The notes: a model not told the origin generated them from the letters alone. A stretch of DNA of 56,176 nucleotides from Agarivorans sp. Toyoura001 (GCF_005405585.1 NZ_BJEQ01000025.1:1-56176), one strand, 5' to 3'. Counted from the first letter of the stretch, positions 38,748 through 49,292 are shown. Numbers and translations are program-made.

Positions 38748-38880
38748 GAAGCCGTTGATAATTATATTGATGGTGAAAAATTAACTAAATGTAGACTGAC
38801 GAACCTCATTCTGAACCGTAATAATAGGGAAGCTTTCCTGCGGTAAAAGGAAAAAGGAATAACAACAAGGGGAACCAATT

Positions 38881-39153
38881 GTGAATAAAGCTCAACTCGT
38901 AGACAAAATTGCTGAAGGTGCAGATATTTCTAAGGCCGCTGCCGGTCGTGCACTTGATTCTTTCATCGATGCCATTTCTGATACTTTGAAAGACGGTGAT
39001 AATGTTGCCTTGGTAGGTTTCGGTACTTTCCAAGTGAAAGAACGTTCTGCCCGTACTGGTCGTAACCCTCAGACTGGTGCTGAAATTCAAATTGCCGCTG
39101 CTAACGTACCATCGTTCAAAGCCGGTAAAGCGTTAAAAGACGCAGTAAACTAA
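38881..39153 (+). CDS. hupB: DNA-binding protein HU-beta
   Basis: A 90-residue histone-like HU protein: [20 protein letters not shown] with the DNA-arm motif [16 protein letters not shown]. It compacts and bends DNA as a dimer. GTG start at 38881, with AAGGGGAA upstream. It lies between lon and ppiD, the conserved place of hupB, and has its own terminator. Confidence 0.97.
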   Translation: MNKAQLVDKIAEGADISKAAAGRALDSFIDAISDTLKDGDNVALVGFGTFQVKERSARTGRNPQTGAEIQIAAANVPSFKAGKALKDAVN

Positions 39154-39182
39154 ACAGTCAGACGCAATTGCGATCTGTCAAA

Positions 39183-39207
39183 GGCGCATCCTCTGATGCG
39201 CTTTTTC
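39183..39207 (+). terminator. Terminator after hupB
   Basis: GCGCATC / GATGCGC stem with a CTCT loop, followed by TTTTT. Confidence 0.88.
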
Positions 39208-39237
39208 ATTATTTAATGTGGTAAAGAGTAATTAAGC

Positions 39238-41127
39238 ATGTTGGAAAAGCTCCGTGAAGGAAGCCAAGGTCCGGTAGCCAAAATCATCCTCGGTCTGGTC
39301 ATTTTATCTTTTGCTCTAGCTGGTGTAGGTAGCTACATAGCTACACCTAGTGAGCAACTCGCTGCTGAAGTTAATGGCGAGTCCATTAGCCGTGCTGAAT
39401 TTGATCAAGCCTATCAAAACGAACGCGGACGATTAGAAAGCCAGTTTGGCGCTGCATTTAGCCAACTAGCGGCTGATCCAAGCTATATGGCACAGTTCAG
39501 AAATAACGTTCTAGAGCGTATGATCGGAGAGCGCTTGCTTGACCAAGCTGCCGAAAAATACGGTTTACGCGTGAGCGATGAGCGAGTTAAATCGCAAATC
39601 TTAGGTATGCAAGAATTCCAAGTAGACGGTAAGTTTGACAACGAACGTTACCTTGCAGTGCTTTACCGCGCGAATCTTCAGCCGAGTCAATTCCGCGATA
39701 TGATTCGCAACGACTTAACCCGTCGCCAGTTACAGCAAGCCTTGTTAGGTAGCGAGTTTGCGCTTCCAAACGAAGCTGAGTTGTTGGTTAAACTCAATCA
39801 GCAAACCCGAGACGTACGTTATGTAACGGTTCCGGTGGCTAATTTTGCCGCTCAAGAAGTGCCAACAGACGAAGAATTAAAAGCCTACTACGAAGAACGT
39901 AAAAACACCTTCAAAACTGAAGAGTCAGTAGACGTTGAATTCATTGTGGTAGACGCTGCCAAAATTGCAGACAGTATTGTTGTTGATGAGCAAGATATTC
40001 AGCAATTCTACGAAGCTAACAGCCGAAGCTATACTCAGCCGGAAAAACGTAAAGTTGCGCATATTCTGATTGGATTTAGTGACGATGAAGCTGCCGATAA
40101 AGCGAAAGCTGAAGCCTTATTAGCGAAAGTTCAGCAAGGTGAAGACTTCGCTACTTTAGCGGCTGAATCATCAGACGACACTTTTAGTGGTCAAGAAGGC
40201 GGTGAGCTAGATTGGTTTGAGAGTGGCGTAATGGCGCCTGAGTTTGATGCTGCTGCTTTTGCCTTGGCCGATAAGGGCGATGTAAGTGAGTTAGTTAAAA
40301 CTGAGTTTGGCTTTCACTTAATTAAACTGATTGATGTGCAAACAGCGCAAGTGAAACCGCTCGAAGACGTGAAAGAGCAAATTAGTCAGCGTTTACAACA
40401 AGAACAAGCTCAAAATGCATTTTATGAGCAAGCTCAACGCTTAGCTGAAGTGTCTTTTGAAATTCCTGACTCTCTCGTTGATGTAGCCAGTGAAACAGGG
40501 CTAACTGTTGAAACCGTTAAAGGCTTAACTCGTTCAAGCGCTAACGCGATATTGAGCCAACCTCAAGTGCTTAGCCAACTGTTCAACTTAGACTTTATTG
40601 CTGAAGGCTTAAACAGTGAAGCCATTCAACTTGCGGATGATAGCTCGGTAGTGGTGCGCGTAATGGCTCATAAAGCTGCCGAAGTTAAACCATTCGAAAC
40701 TGTTGAATCGCAAATTGCTAGTGATCTAACACTTTCTCGCTCTAATCAAGCTGCTCAAGATTATGCTGATAGCCTAATCGCCGCCCTAGAGTCTGGAGAA
40801 GGCTTAGACGGCTTGCTTTACGAGCAAAACCTAACTGTAGACTCTAAAGTGAAAGTTGCTCGAGATAGCCAAGACTTTGAACCACAAGTGGTTCGTCATT
40901 TATTCATGATGGCTAAGCCTACCGAGCAAAAAGTAGCGAGTCGTATCGCCACTATGAATGGCGATCAGTTGGTGATTCAAGTCACTGAGGTGAATGAATC
41001 TAGCTCAGTGGATAGCAGTGAAGCCGATCGTTGGTTAGAACAGCTTAGCAGCGTAAAAACTGAAGCTAGTTATCAAGTATTGATTGATGTCTTAAAAAGC
41101 AAAGCAGAAATCCAAAACTTGTTGTAA
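39238..41127 (+). CDS. ppiD: Periplasmic chaperone/foldase PpiD
   Basis: A SurA-like membrane-anchored folding factor that helps proteins leaving the Sec translocon. The 629-residue length is close to E. coli (623). It has an N-terminal membrane anchor (about 16-34), a SurA_N-like chaperone region (about 35-230), a parvulin-like domain (about 265-360, including KVAHILIGF, GGELDWF and FGFHLIKL) and a C-terminal chaperone region. It follows hupB as in most gammaproteobacteria. Confidence 0.97.
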   Translation: MLEKLREGSQGPVAKIILGLVILSFALAGVGSYIATPSEQLAAEVNGESISRAEFDQAYQNERGRLESQFGAAFSQLAADPSYMAQFRNNVLERMIGERLLDQAAEKYGLRVSDERVKSQILGMQEFQVDGKFDNERYLAVLYRANLQPSQFRDMIRNDLTRRQLQQALLGSEFALPNEAELLVKLNQQTRDVRYVTVPVANFAAQEVPTDEELKAYYEERKNTFKTEESVDVEFIVVDAAKIADSIVVDEQDIQQFYEANSRSYTQPEKRKVAHILIGFSDDEAADKAKAEALLAKVQQGEDFATLAAESSDDTFSGQEGGELDWFESGVMAPEFDAAAFALADKGDVSELVKTEFGFHLIKLIDVQTAQVKPLEDVKEQISQRLQQEQAQNAFYEQAQRLAEVSFEIPDSLVDVASETGLTVETVKGLTRSSANAILSQPQVLSQLFNLDFIAEGLNSEAIQLADDSSVVVRVMAHKAAEVKPFETVESQIASDLTLSRSNQAAQDYADSLIAALESGEGLDGLLYEQNLTVDSKVKVARDSQDFEPQVVRHLFMMAKPTEQKVASRIATMNGDQLVIQVTEVNESSSVDSSEADRWLEQLSSVKTEASYQVLIDVLKSKAEIQNLL

Positions 41128-41153
41128 GCTTATCTCTTACGTAAGATACTGAA

Positions 41154-41177
41154 AAAAGGACGTTTTACGTCCTTTTG
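41154..41177 (+). terminator. Terminator after ppiD
   Basis: A 10-bp stem AAAAGGACGT / ACGTCCTTTT with a 3-base loop, ending in four T. The T run is short. Confidence 0.8.
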
Positions 41178-41195
41178 TAGTTTTGGGAGATTGTC

Positions 41196-41585
41196 TTGAA
41201 AAAGTCCTTGGTATTAATTATTGCCTTATTTGGAATCTGCTTAGGCGTGTTGTCTTTCGTTTACTTTACTTATCCTGAGCTCATAGGCGTGCAGCGAGAA
41301 GTTAAAGTAAATCCGATTGTTGGTGCTTGGGAGTCAGAACATGCTTTCTATGGCAAGAAAGAGCGATTAGTATTCACTGATGATGGTCAGCTTAAATCTG
41401 GCAGCAGAGTAGCCACCAAGTACAAGATAAATGGTAATAAAGTCATTGTTACCTCAACCGATAGAGTGGTTGAATATCGGGTCTCTAAAGATGGTCAGCG
41501 TTTAGATGCATATTTGCCAAGGGTTGGCAGAGTTCGTTATACCAAAGTAAATTCCAGCCAACAAAATTCAAATCAAAGCCAATAA
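41196..41585 (+). CDS. Small membrane-anchored protein, DUF2850-like
   Basis: A 129-residue protein with one N-terminal membrane segment (about 4-24) and a periplasmic strand-rich domain. VGAWES, RLVFTDDGQLKSGSRVATKY and DGQRLDAYLPRVGRVRY recall DUF2850, a family found in Vibrio and relatives; I hold this loosely. The start is TTG at 41196, with GGGAGA six bases upstream; no better start exists. The terminator after ppiD makes it a separate transcript or a weak read-through. Confidence 0.7.
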   Translation: MKKSLVLIIALFGICLGVLSFVYFTYPELIGVQREVKVNPIVGAWESEHAFYGKKERLVFTDDGQLKSGSRVATKYKINGNKVIVTSTDRVVEYRVSKDGQRLDAYLPRVGRVRYTKVNSSQQNSNQSQ

Positions 41586-41613
41586 AAAGGCCTCAAAAAT
41601 AGAGGCCTTTTAA
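41586..41613. terminator. Terminator between the DUF2850-like gene and fabV
   Basis: AAAGGCCTC / GAGGCCTTT with a 7-base loop, A run before and T run after. It can act on both convergent genes. Confidence 0.88.
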
Positions 41614-41633
41614 TAATAGTTGTTCTGAGTTAA

Positions 41634-42836
41634 TTAGATGGCTTTAACGTCGAATGGAACTAAAGTATCTACGTCTGCATCATAATCAACACCTTCCACC
41701 CCAAACCCAAACAGTTTTAAGAATTCAGCCTTGTAGTACTCATAGTCAGAATGCTGTTTAAGGTTTTCAGTGGTAATTTGTGGCCACAGATCAACACAGG
41801 CTTGTTGAATGTCGTCACGTAGCTCCCAGTCGTCCAAGCGTAAGCGATTGCTTTCATCTACCGCTGGCGTAGAACCATCATTACGGTACAAACGTTCATC
41901 GAATAAACGATAGATTTGTTCCATACAGCCTTCATGTAAACCATGTTCTTTCATGATTTTGAATACCATTGATATGTACAAAGGCATCACTGGAATAGCT
42001 GAACTCGCTTGAGTGACCACACTTTTAAGTACCGCTACATTCGCGCTACCTTGTTTAGTGCTTAGCTTTTCATTTAGAGCGCTGGCTGCTCGGTCCAAAT
42101 CCATTTTGGCTTTGCCTAATGCGCCATCCCAATAAATAGGCCAGGTAAGTGCGGTGCCAATGTAGCTGTACGCAACAGTTTTACAGCCTTTAGCAAGTAC
42201 ACCTGCTTCGTCTAATGCCTTAATCCAAAGCTCCCAATCTTCGCCGCCCATTACCGTTACAGTATCAGCAATCTCTTGCTCGGTTGCGGGTTCAATGCTG
42301 GCTTCGATAATAGTATCTTTGTTGGTATCTACAGCGGTTGCTGTGTAGGTATTACCAATAGGCTTTAAGCTCGATCGGATTAACTCACCGCTATCAGGTA
42401 ATTTGCGTACCGGAGAAGCGAGTGAGTAAACCACTAAGTCAATTTCGCCTAAGTCTTGTTTAATTAACTCAATAGCGGCTTCTTTTGCCTGATGAGAAAA
42501 TGCATCACCATTAATGCTTTTGGCATAAAGGCCTGCTTCGTGCGCTTTTTGGTCAAACGCTGCCGCATTATACCAACCTGCAGTGCCGGTTTTACGCTCG
42601 GTTGCTGGTTTCTCGAAAAAGACACCAATGGTTGCAGCGTCACTGCCAAATGCAGCGGCAATGCGTGAAGACAAACCGTAACCGCTTGAAGATCCTACCA
42701 CCAATACACGTTTAGGGCCGTCTGTAACTTTGCCTTTTTGCTTGGTGTAATTAATTTGCTCTTGCACGTTGGCTGCGCAGCCTACCGGATGAGTGGTTGT
42801 GCAAATAAAACCACGGATCTTTGGTTTGATGATCAT
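41634..42836 (-). CDS. fabV: Trans-2-enoyl-ACP reductase FabV
   Basis: NADH-dependent reductase for the last step of each fatty acid elongation round. The 400-residue FabV class is far larger than FabI (about 260). [20 protein letters not shown], the Rossmann-like [20 protein letters not shown] and the catalytic Tyr-x8-Lys ([10 protein letters not shown]) are all clear. FabV enzymes are known to resist triclosan. It lies beside sapF, the place of fabI in E. coli, so it has probably replaced fabI in situ. Confidence 0.97.
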   Translation of the reverse strand: MIIKPKIRGFICTTTHPVGCAANVQEQINYTKQKGKVTDGPKRVLVVGSSSGYGLSSRIAAAFGSDAATIGVFFEKPATERKTGTAGWYNAAAFDQKAHEAGLYAKSINGDAFSHQAKEAAIELIKQDLGEIDLVVYSLASPVRKLPDSGELIRSSLKPIGNTYTATAVDTNKDTIIEASIEPATEQEIADTVTVMGGEDWELWIKALDEAGVLAKGCKTVAYSYIGTALTWPIYWDGALGKAKMDLDRAASALNEKLSTKQGSANVAVLKSVVTQASSAIPVMPLYISMVFKIMKEHGLHEGCMEQIYRLFDERLYRNDGSTPAVDESNRLRLDDWELRDDIQQACVDLWPQITTENLKQHSDYEYYKAEFLKLFGFGVEGVDYDADVDTLVPFDVKAI

Positions 42837-43194
42837 GCTAATTCCTTAAACTTGGCCAAATAGTTAGCGCTAAGTATATTGTTGTTTCAACGCTAAAAAA
42901 CGCAATGATTCTAGCATGTTTGCTATTAAAGTGGCATTTAGCCTAGCTGATCAGAGCAGTTTATTGAGCACTCTATTTAAAACCCGTTATTCTTAAGTGA
43001 TAGCACAATCAGATTTGCTTCTAGCGCCGCCATTAATGGGTGTCGGTAGAATTTTACTGGCTAGCCTTGGCACTTTTCTGATATAAACTTAATATCAAAT
43101 TAGCAAAACATTATCCCATAGAGATAGTGGCTATACTAAACGCGATGCTTATTAAGCAACTATAAAAACACTTAAGGGAATAAGGGTTAAGCTT
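42837..43194. other. 358-base divergent intergenic region
   Basis: No gene is seen. It should contain the fabV (leftward) and acyltransferase (rightward) promoters. TTAGCG (42862-42867) and CGCTAA (42892-42897) form a small inverted repeat near fabV. A TGGCAC box at 43068-43073 recalls a sigma-54 -24 element, but no matching -12 element follows. No FabR-like palindrome is present. Confidence 0.55.
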
Positions 43195-44058
43195 TTGAAA
43201 AACAAAATACTTCCGACCAGTATTAAAGGAAAAGTAGTTGGGTTACCTACTAGCAAAACAACCCAACATGCCGCCCAGAAAAAAGCGGCTGAAATTGCCA
43301 AACACTACGAGACTTATTTTCAACCATTGGTTGCACTCAGTGATGAGGATGTGGCCAGTGTTTACCGTTTGCGCCACGATGTTTATTGTGAGGAGTTAGG
43401 TTTTGAACCAGTAAACCCCGAGCAGGTAGAACGTGACGAGTTTGATGATTATTCTGATTATTGCTTGGTTCGCCATTTATCGTCTGGAACTTATGCTAGT
43501 ACCGTACGAGTGGTATCGCCAACGGGCGACCAATTGCTCCCATTGGAAAAGTATTGTGAGGGAGCGATTACTGACGACGATCTACACCCGCAAAATTTCG
43601 CTAGAGAAGACGTATGTGAAATATCACGTTTAGCATTACGCGCTACTTTTAGACGACGTAAAACTGATAAGTTTGTTGATTCAGCTACCGGTGGCATTAA
43701 CGTAGCCGAGCTTTATGAAGAAGAGTTGCGTTGTTTCCCGTTTATTACTGCAAGCATGTATTTAGCCGCTACGGTGTTGGTTGAGAGGCATAATATTAAA
43801 CATGCATATGTGATGATGGAGCCTAGGTTAGCGCGCAGTACTGCCTTATTAGGGATTAAATTTCAGCAAATTGGTCCTGTGGTTGAGTATCACGGTCAAC
43901 GTGCGCCTTATTATATTACTGCAGAGAAAATCCGTAGCGATTTACCGATTACGCTTAAGCCTTTGATGGATATGATTGAAAGAGAAGTTAATTTATCACT
44001 TTCAATGAGCTCCGTTGTAGGGGCGCAAGAGTCAATTTTGTATCGTGGTAACTCATAA
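43195..44058 (+). CDS. PEP-CTERM/exosortase system-associated acyltransferase
   Basis: A 287-residue GNAT-like acyltransferase related to N-acyl amino acid synthases. VYRLRHDVYCEELGFEP (about 62-78) matches the family's LRhxVYCxExGF core, and EISRLALRATFRRR is the next conserved block. Such genes usually lie inside exosortase/PEP-CTERM loci with an exosortase and polysaccharide genes; here it stands alone between fabV and sapF. The start is TTG at 43195, and AAGGGAATAAGGG lies a little upstream. The product is predicted to be a fatty acyl amino acid or a similar lipid, not proven. Confidence 0.85.
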   Translation: MKNKILPTSIKGKVVGLPTSKTTQHAAQKKAAEIAKHYETYFQPLVALSDEDVASVYRLRHDVYCEELGFEPVNPEQVERDEFDDYSDYCLVRHLSSGTYASTVRVVSPTGDQLLPLEKYCEGAITDDDLHPQNFAREDVCEISRLALRATFRRRKTDKFVDSATGGINVAELYEEELRCFPFITASMYLAATVLVERHNIKHAYVMMEPRLARSTALLGIKFQQIGPVVEYHGQRAPYYITAEKIRSDLPITLKPLMDMIEREVNLSLSMSSVVGAQESILYRGNS

Positions 44059-44071
44059 AATTATCGCGATG

Positions 44072-44851
44072 TTATTTACGGAAAGCATCTTGGTAGGCAT
44101 TTAATAAACGTTGACTCAGCTCGTGTTCGGGCTGAGTAAAAAATAGCTCCGTTGGCCTGAATTCAACGGCTTTTCCTTGCTGCATTACCAATACTTTATC
44201 GGAAAAGTGACGTACCAACCCCAAATCGTTAGAGACGAAAACATAGCTGATCGCAAAGCGTTGTTGTAATTCAATTAGCAAGTTAATTATTTGCGCTCTT
44301 ACCGATACATCGAGTGCCGCAATACTTTCGTCAATAACAATAATCTTCGGACTTAAAATCAGCGCTCGAGCTACCGCTATGCGCTGTTTTTGACCACTCG
44401 ATAGCATGTTGGGATAAAATTCAGCATGTTCTTCAAGTAAACCTACCAGTTTCAAAGTAGCTACAACCTTTTGTTGTTGCTCCTCGGTGCTTAGGCCGGT
44501 ATTTAACATTAGTGGTGCAGAGAGGATCCGGCCAATGTTAGAACGGGGGTTTAAAGAGCTGGTAGGGTCCTGGAAAATCATCCTTATTAAGCGGCAGCGG
44601 CGAGTATAATCTCCATACTTTAAGGCCTCGCCATTTACAAAAATATCACCGCTACTGGGTTTATTAATGCCGGCGAGTACTTTGGCCAGGCTAGATTTCC
44701 CAGAGCCTGATTCACCTATAATTGCCAAGCTTTCACCCATATTGAGGTCAAAGCTAATATCATCTATTGCAGCAAAACGTTGGCGACTTAACCAACCTTT
44801 ATGCACATACACGTGCTGCGATAAGTTTTTAACGTGTAAAAGGTTAGCCAT
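44072..44851 (-). CDS. sapF: Peptide transport ATPase SapF-like
   Basis: ABC ATPase of the Sap/oligopeptide importer. It has 259 residues. Walker A is [14 protein letters not shown] (about 41-54), the signature [15 protein letters not shown] and Walker [13 protein letters not shown]. The last of five genes, its start overlaps sapD by 8 bases. The Sap system imports antimicrobial peptides and has been linked to potassium uptake in enterics. Confidence 0.93.
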   Translation of the reverse strand: MANLLHVKNLSQHVYVHKGWLSRQRFAAIDDISFDLNMGESLAIIGESGSGKSSLAKVLAGINKPSSGDIFVNGEALKYGDYTRRCRLIRMIFQDPTSSLNPRSNIGRILSAPLMLNTGLSTEEQQQKVVATLKLVGLLEEHAEFYPNMLSSGQKQRIAVARALILSPKIIVIDESIAALDVSVRAQIINLLIELQQRFAISYVFVSNDLGLVRHFSDKVLVMQQGKAVEFRPTELFFTQPEHELSQRLLNAYQDAFRK

Positions 44852-45851
44852 TCACAGTGACCTTTTTTTCAATATTGAGCGGGTAGTGGCAAGCATATTG
44901 ATGGCCTTTTACTTTCTTTAATTTAGGTTGAGTTACGCATTTACGTTGGGCTTTAGGGCAGCGGGGGCCTAGCCGGCAACCAATAGGCAAATGCTGCAAT
45001 GCTGGAATAGAGCCAGGCAACCCTGGGAGTAGAGCTTTTCTATCGAAAGGTTGGCTGAATTTAGGTGCGGAACTAAGCAAAGCATTGGTATATGGATGGT
45101 GACTATTGCCTACCACTTGTTCTGAGCGTCCAACCTCCACCATTTGGCCACAATAAATCACGCTAATTGTATCGGCTAAATCGGAGAGAGTATTCAAGTC
45201 ATGGCTAATTAACAAAATAGCCGTATTGTTAAGCTTATTGAGTTTGTGCAGCAAGCGAAGAATTTGGCTGGCAGTAGTGACCTCCATCGCGGTAGTTGGT
45301 TCATCAGCGACTAACAGCTTGGGTTGCCCAGCAATGGCCATGGCAATCATTACTTTCTGGCATAAACCATCAGACAGTTCATAAGGATAACTGCGCATTA
45401 CTTTATGGTGGTCTTTAACGCCTACCTTATGCAACAAGGCTTGCGCCTGTTTTTTCCGCCATTGAAAACGGCGCCAAAACCCCCCTTTGATATTGTGGCA
45501 AGGGATCGCTTCTTCAATTTGTTTACCCACTTCTTCTGAGGGATCTAAACAAGAACTCGGTTCCTGAAAGATCATCGCTATTTCGTGACCGAGTACCTTG
45601 CGCCGTTGCTTAGTGGTGAGCTGAAGAAGGTCTACATCACCTAGGCGCATTCTGTCAGCTTTTATAGTCCAGCTGGGTTTGGTGACTCCTAGTAAGGCTT
45701 TAGCAATTAAACTTTTACCAGAACCTGACTCACCCACTAAAGCTTTAATTTCGCCTTCAGCCATTGTTAAGCTAACGCGATCTACTGCCTTAACTTTGCC
45801 GGTGGGAGTATCAATTTCGATAGTCAGGTTACGAATGTCTAGTAAGGCCAT
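44844..45851 (-). CDS. sapD: Peptide transport ATPase SapD-like
   Basis: A 335-residue ABC ATPase. Walker [17 protein letters not shown] (about 40-55), Walker [13 protein letters not shown], and a degenerate signature ([14 protein letters not shown] instead of LSGGQ). The C-terminal oligopeptide-type extension [13 protein letters not shown] is present. The start shares one base with the sapC stop. Confidence 0.94.
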   Translation of the reverse strand: MALLDIRNLTIEIDTPTGKVKAVDRVSLTMAEGEIKALVGESGSGKSLIAKALLGVTKPSWTIKADRMRLGDVDLLQLTTKQRRKVLGHEIAMIFQEPSSCLDPSEEVGKQIEEAIPCHNIKGGFWRRFQWRKKQAQALLHKVGVKDHHKVMRSYPYELSDGLCQKVMIAMAIAGQPKLLVADEPTTAMEVTTASQILRLLHKLNKLNNTAILLISHDLNTLSDLADTISVIYCGQMVEVGRSEQVVGNSHHPYTNALLSSAPKFSQPFDRKALLPGLPGSIPALQHLPIGCRLGPRCPKAQRKCVTQPKLKKVKGHQYACHYPLNIEKKVTVNG

Positions 45852-46738
45852 TAGTCGACTCCTTCTAACATCGCTTGGCGTAAACCTTCGCCTACCATGT
45901 TTACACTTAAGATACTGGTCATAATAACAAAGCCGGGTAGGGTAACGGTCCAGGGGGCTGAGAATAGTAAATCCTTACTCCCCCCTAACATTGCACCCCA
46001 CTCGGGCAGTGGAGCTTGTGCGCCAATGCCAATAAAACCTAGGGCGGTAATATCAATTAACGATGAAGAGAAACTACGGCTTATTTGAAACACGATTGAG
46101 TCAGCAATATTGGGTAATACGCCGTGTTTTAAAATTCGATAGTTGGTCGCACCATCAAGTCTAATTGCGGTAATGTACTCTTTTTGAATTTCGGTAGAAA
46201 CCGCAATGTAAGTGAATCGAATAAACTGGGGAATTTGTGCTAAAGCGATAGCGATTAAGGTGTTCTCTAAACCCGTACCCAAAAACGATACCACCATAAT
46301 GGCAATAAGCAGCGAAGGTATGGATAAGGCCGTGTCCATCACATGGTGTAAAACGCTAGATTTTACGCCACGGCTCATGCCTGAAAAGATGCCTAAAGGA
46401 ATTCCAATTAGCGCCGCAAAGGTAACAACAATTAAGCCGCCACCAAAGGTGAGCTGGCAGCCGTAGATGAGGCGGCTTAAAACATCACGACCTAAATCAT
46501 CGGTGCCAAAAAAATTATCAACGTGACCGCTTTGATTCCACGAAGGCGGCTGTAATAAATTATCACTTTGAAAATCTAAGGTATAAGGCGCAATCAGCGG
46601 GCCAAACAGCGCTAAGGCAACAAAACCCAGCAGTACCCAAAAGCCAATCATTGCAATGGAGTTATCTTTAAAACGCTCTAATACACGTTGGAGAGCGCTA
46701 GAGATGGTCGTTTCTGCAAATACATTAGTGTTGAGCAT
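45851..46738 (-). CDS. sapC: Peptide transport permease SapC-like
   Basis: A 295-residue inner-membrane permease of the DppC/OppC type, with about six membrane segments. The conserved [18 protein letters not shown] is near 74-91, and the EAA-like loop ([21 protein letters not shown], in two blocks) is seen. Its start overlaps sapB by 14 bases. Confidence 0.94.
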   Translation of the reverse strand: MLNTNVFAETTISSALQRVLERFKDNSIAMIGFWVLLGFVALALFGPLIAPYTLDFQSDNLLQPPSWNQSGHVDNFFGTDDLGRDVLSRLIYGCQLTFGGGLIVVTFAALIGIPLGIFSGMSRGVKSSVLHHVMDTALSIPSLLIAIMVVSFLGTGLENTLIAIALAQIPQFIRFTYIAVSTEIQKEYITAIRLDGATNYRILKHGVLPNIADSIVFQISRSFSSSLIDITALGFIGIGAQAPLPEWGAMLGGSKDLLFSAPWTVTLPGFVIMTSILSVNMVGEGLRQAMLEGVD

Positions 46739-47690
46739 AAACTTCTCTTCGGCGTAATGGGTGTATTAGCGCGGTAAACAAATCGGTGAGTACAAAGGTA
46801 ATAATTACCAAAGTGGCAACAGCTAACATGCCACCTTGAATCGCCACATAATCTTGCTGGTAAATACTGGATATTAACCAACGTCCGATGCCGGGCCAGG
46901 CAAACACCACTTCAAGAACCATTGCCATGGTAAGCACGTTACCAAATTGAAGGCCTAAGCTGGGTAAAATGGGTGGTAAGGCATTATGTAAAGCGTGGCG
47001 TGTCACTATTTGCCATTTTGATAGCCCTTTGGTCGCTGCAGCTTTAATATAGTTTTCGCTCATCACCTTCGCCATTGAGTTGGATAACTGGCGTATTACT
47101 TCTGTTGTGGGCACTACCGCTAATACAAGAGTAGGTAAGGCTAAATGGCTAACGATGCTCATTAAGGCTGGCCAACGTGCTTGAGGTTCTAACCACATGA
47201 CATCGATGATGCCAAAACCGGTAATTTGAGGGATCTCTAACAGTAAATCGTAACGACCAGATACCGGGAACCAACCCAATAACAGTGACGAGTTCATCAC
47301 CAATAGTAAGGCTAACCAAAATACCGGAATGCTGTAGCCCACCATTGTAACGCTAAGGATTAGGTTTCTAATCCAGTGTTGGTGATAAATACCTGCTAAC
47401 GTACCCAGTGGAATACCCACAATAAAAGACAGCAAAAAAGCAGAAAAGCACAGCTCTAAAGTGGCGGGTAAAAAGCTAATCAGTTCATCGAATACTGGTT
47501 TGCCGGTAATGCTAGATACACCCAAGTCGCCGTTGAGGTTATTCCAAACAAAGACTAGGTACTGGCTTAGCCAATTACCGTCTGTTTCAATAAAGATGGT
47601 TTGATTCTTCTGAAAGAAAAAAGCAATTAAGTTGATGATTAAAAAGGTAATCACCAGTAGGTTAATTCGACGAATAAAGTAACGTAACAT
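46725..47690 (-). CDS. sapB: Peptide transport permease SapB-like
   Basis: A 321-residue DppB/OppB-type permease starting MLRYFIRRINLLVITFLIIN, with about six membrane segments and the EAA-like loop YIKAAATKGLSKWQIVTRHA (about 231-250). It starts 3 bases after the sapA stop, so translation is coupled. Confidence 0.94.
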   Translation of the reverse strand: MLRYFIRRINLLVITFLIINLIAFFFQKNQTIFIETDGNWLSQYLVFVWNNLNGDLGVSSITGKPVFDELISFLPATLELCFSAFLLSFIVGIPLGTLAGIYHQHWIRNLILSVTMVGYSIPVFWLALLLVMNSSLLLGWFPVSGRYDLLLEIPQITGFGIIDVMWLEPQARWPALMSIVSHLALPTLVLAVVPTTEVIRQLSNSMAKVMSENYIKAAATKGLSKWQIVTRHALHNALPPILPSLGLQFGNVLTMAMVLEVVFAWPGIGRWLISSIYQQDYVAIQGGMLAVATLVIITFVLTDLFTALIHPLRRREVYAQH

Positions 47691-47693
47691 GGC

Positions 47694-49292
47694 TTACTTC
47701 CTATAGGCGCTGCTAAAAGAAACGCCTCCGTATGGATTCCATGTAATACCACTGACACTGTTATTATACGAATACATTTTAAGCGCATGGGTTAAGGGAA
47801 GTACGGGCACATCTTGCTCAATAATTTCTTGAATTTTGTAGTAACTTCTCACGCGGTCCGCTAATCGCGGTGAGGTGGTGGCAGCATCGAGCAGCTGTTC
47901 GAAGTGCCCATTACACCAACGGCTATAGTTGTAACCTTGTTCTACCGCTTCACAAGCAAATTGTTGACGGAAAAAATCATCGGGGTCGCTATTATCGGTA
48001 GACCAACCCACTAGCAGCATATCGTAGTTAACACTTGGAGCCAGTAAGTAACGGCGAAGCACTTCCCAATCAAATAATCTAACGTTTACTTGGTAACCAT
48101 CTTTCACCAAGTCATTACGTATTAGTTCTGCGGTTTTGTGGGGCTGTGGGTTATAACTTTTCGCTTCATTGAGTACCCACAATTCAATCGGTTGTTGTTT
48201 GGCTTTTTCGATATAGGGGTATACCAAAAAATCTTGCTCTGGTGAGCGAGCTTGGTGGCGATAGGCCCAAGAAGAAGCGGATAACATTCCATCGGCAATT
48301 TCAGCGGTATTCAAATAAACGGAATCTACAATTCGTTGTTTGTTGATTAAGCCTGCTACATTGCGCCGAACACGTACATCGGCAAACGGTGGCTTTTGAG
48401 TATTAAAGGCCAAATAAGAGACATTTAATCCCGCCTGAACCGACACCAACAAGTCATCACGTTCTTTAAGTACTTCTAATTGATTGGCTGCTGGTTGAGC
48501 CATTATGTCGCATTGGCCTGTCAGTAATTTGGCCAAACGAATAGAAGAGGTAGGAGTGATATCAAATACCAATTGCTGCATGGGCGGAGCACCGCGCCAA
48601 TGCAGCCAATGGCGGTAGTAACGAATAAAGTGATCTTTACGTTGGCTGGCGTAATAAAATGGGCCGCTGCCAATCGGTTGCTGATCGAGTAAACCTAGCT
48701 GATTTTTGTCATTCAGCTGTTGGGCGTACTCTGCGGACAAAATAACCGCGTAATCGCTGGCCAGATTTGCCAAAAAAGCTGCGTCAGGTTTTTTTAGTAC
48801 AAATTCGATGCTGCTATTTGATAGCTTGTTTAAGGCTTGAATATTGTTGCCAAAGCCAATGTTATTGAAAAACGGATAATCGCCATTGGCTAAGATATAA
48901 AGCGGGTGCTCAGAATTTAAAATTCGCTCAAAGCTAAGCATTACATCATCAGCATTCAAATTACGGCTTGGAGAGAAGTAATCGGTTTTATGAAAATGAA
49001 TACCTTGGCGTAAGTCGAAGCGATAATGTAAGCGGTCTTCACTAATGTGCCAATTGTTCGCCACGCCACCTACCAGTTGCTGAGTGATAGGGTCTACTTC
49101 AATTAGGCGGTCGTATAAATGCCGAGAAGTCACCGCAATAGCATTCATAGAACTTTCTAACTGAGGGTTAAATGTGTGCGGAGCGGTCTCGGTGCAATAC
49201 ACCAAGCCGAGTTTTTTTACATCTTGTTGCTGTTCACAACCAAGCAGCAAAAAACTTAGACACATCATTGTGCCGAATGAGAATGCATTCAT
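47694..49292 (-). CDS. sapA: Periplasmic peptide-binding protein SapA-like
   Basis: A 532-residue solute-binding protein of the peptide (SBP_bac_5) family. A signal sequence with LLLGCEQQ (Cys near 19) suggests a lipoprotein. AVTSRHLYDRLIEVDP, HFHKTDYFSPSRNLNADDV and the C-terminal DNSDPDDFFRQQFACEA match SapA. First gene of sapABCDF. It begins 72 bases after pspF on the same strand with no terminator seen between. Confidence 0.93.
   Translation of the reverse strand: MNAFSFGTMMCLSFLLLGCEQQQDVKKLGLVYCTETAPHTFNPQLESSMNAIAVTSRHLYDRLIEVDPITQQLVGGVANNWHISEDRLHYRFDLRQGIHFHKTDYFSPSRNLNADDVMLSFERILNSEHPLYILANGDYPFFNNIGFGNNIQALNKLSNSSIEFVLKKPDAAFLANLASDYAVILSAEYAQQLNDKNQLGLLDQQPIGSGPFYYASQRKDHFIRYYRHWLHWRGAPPMQQLVFDITPTSSIRLAKLLTGQCDIMAQPAANQLEVLKERDDLLVSVQAGLNVSYLAFNTQKPPFADVRVRRNVAGLINKQRIVDSVYLNTAEIADGMLSASSWAYRHQARSPEQDFLVYPYIEKAKQQPIELWVLNEAKSYNPQPHKTAELIRNDLVKDGYQVNVRLFDWEVLRRYLLAPSVNYDMLLVGWSTDNSDPDDFFRQQFACEAVEQGYNYSRWCNGHFEQLLDAATTSPRLADRVRSYYKIQEIIEQDVPVLPLTHALKMYSYNNSVSGITWNPYGGVSFSSAYRK

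Noticed and set aside
43068-43085. Sigma-54 promoter before the acyltransferase
   Set aside because: TGGCAC is present, but the -12 element reads TGATA, with only two matches to TTGCA.
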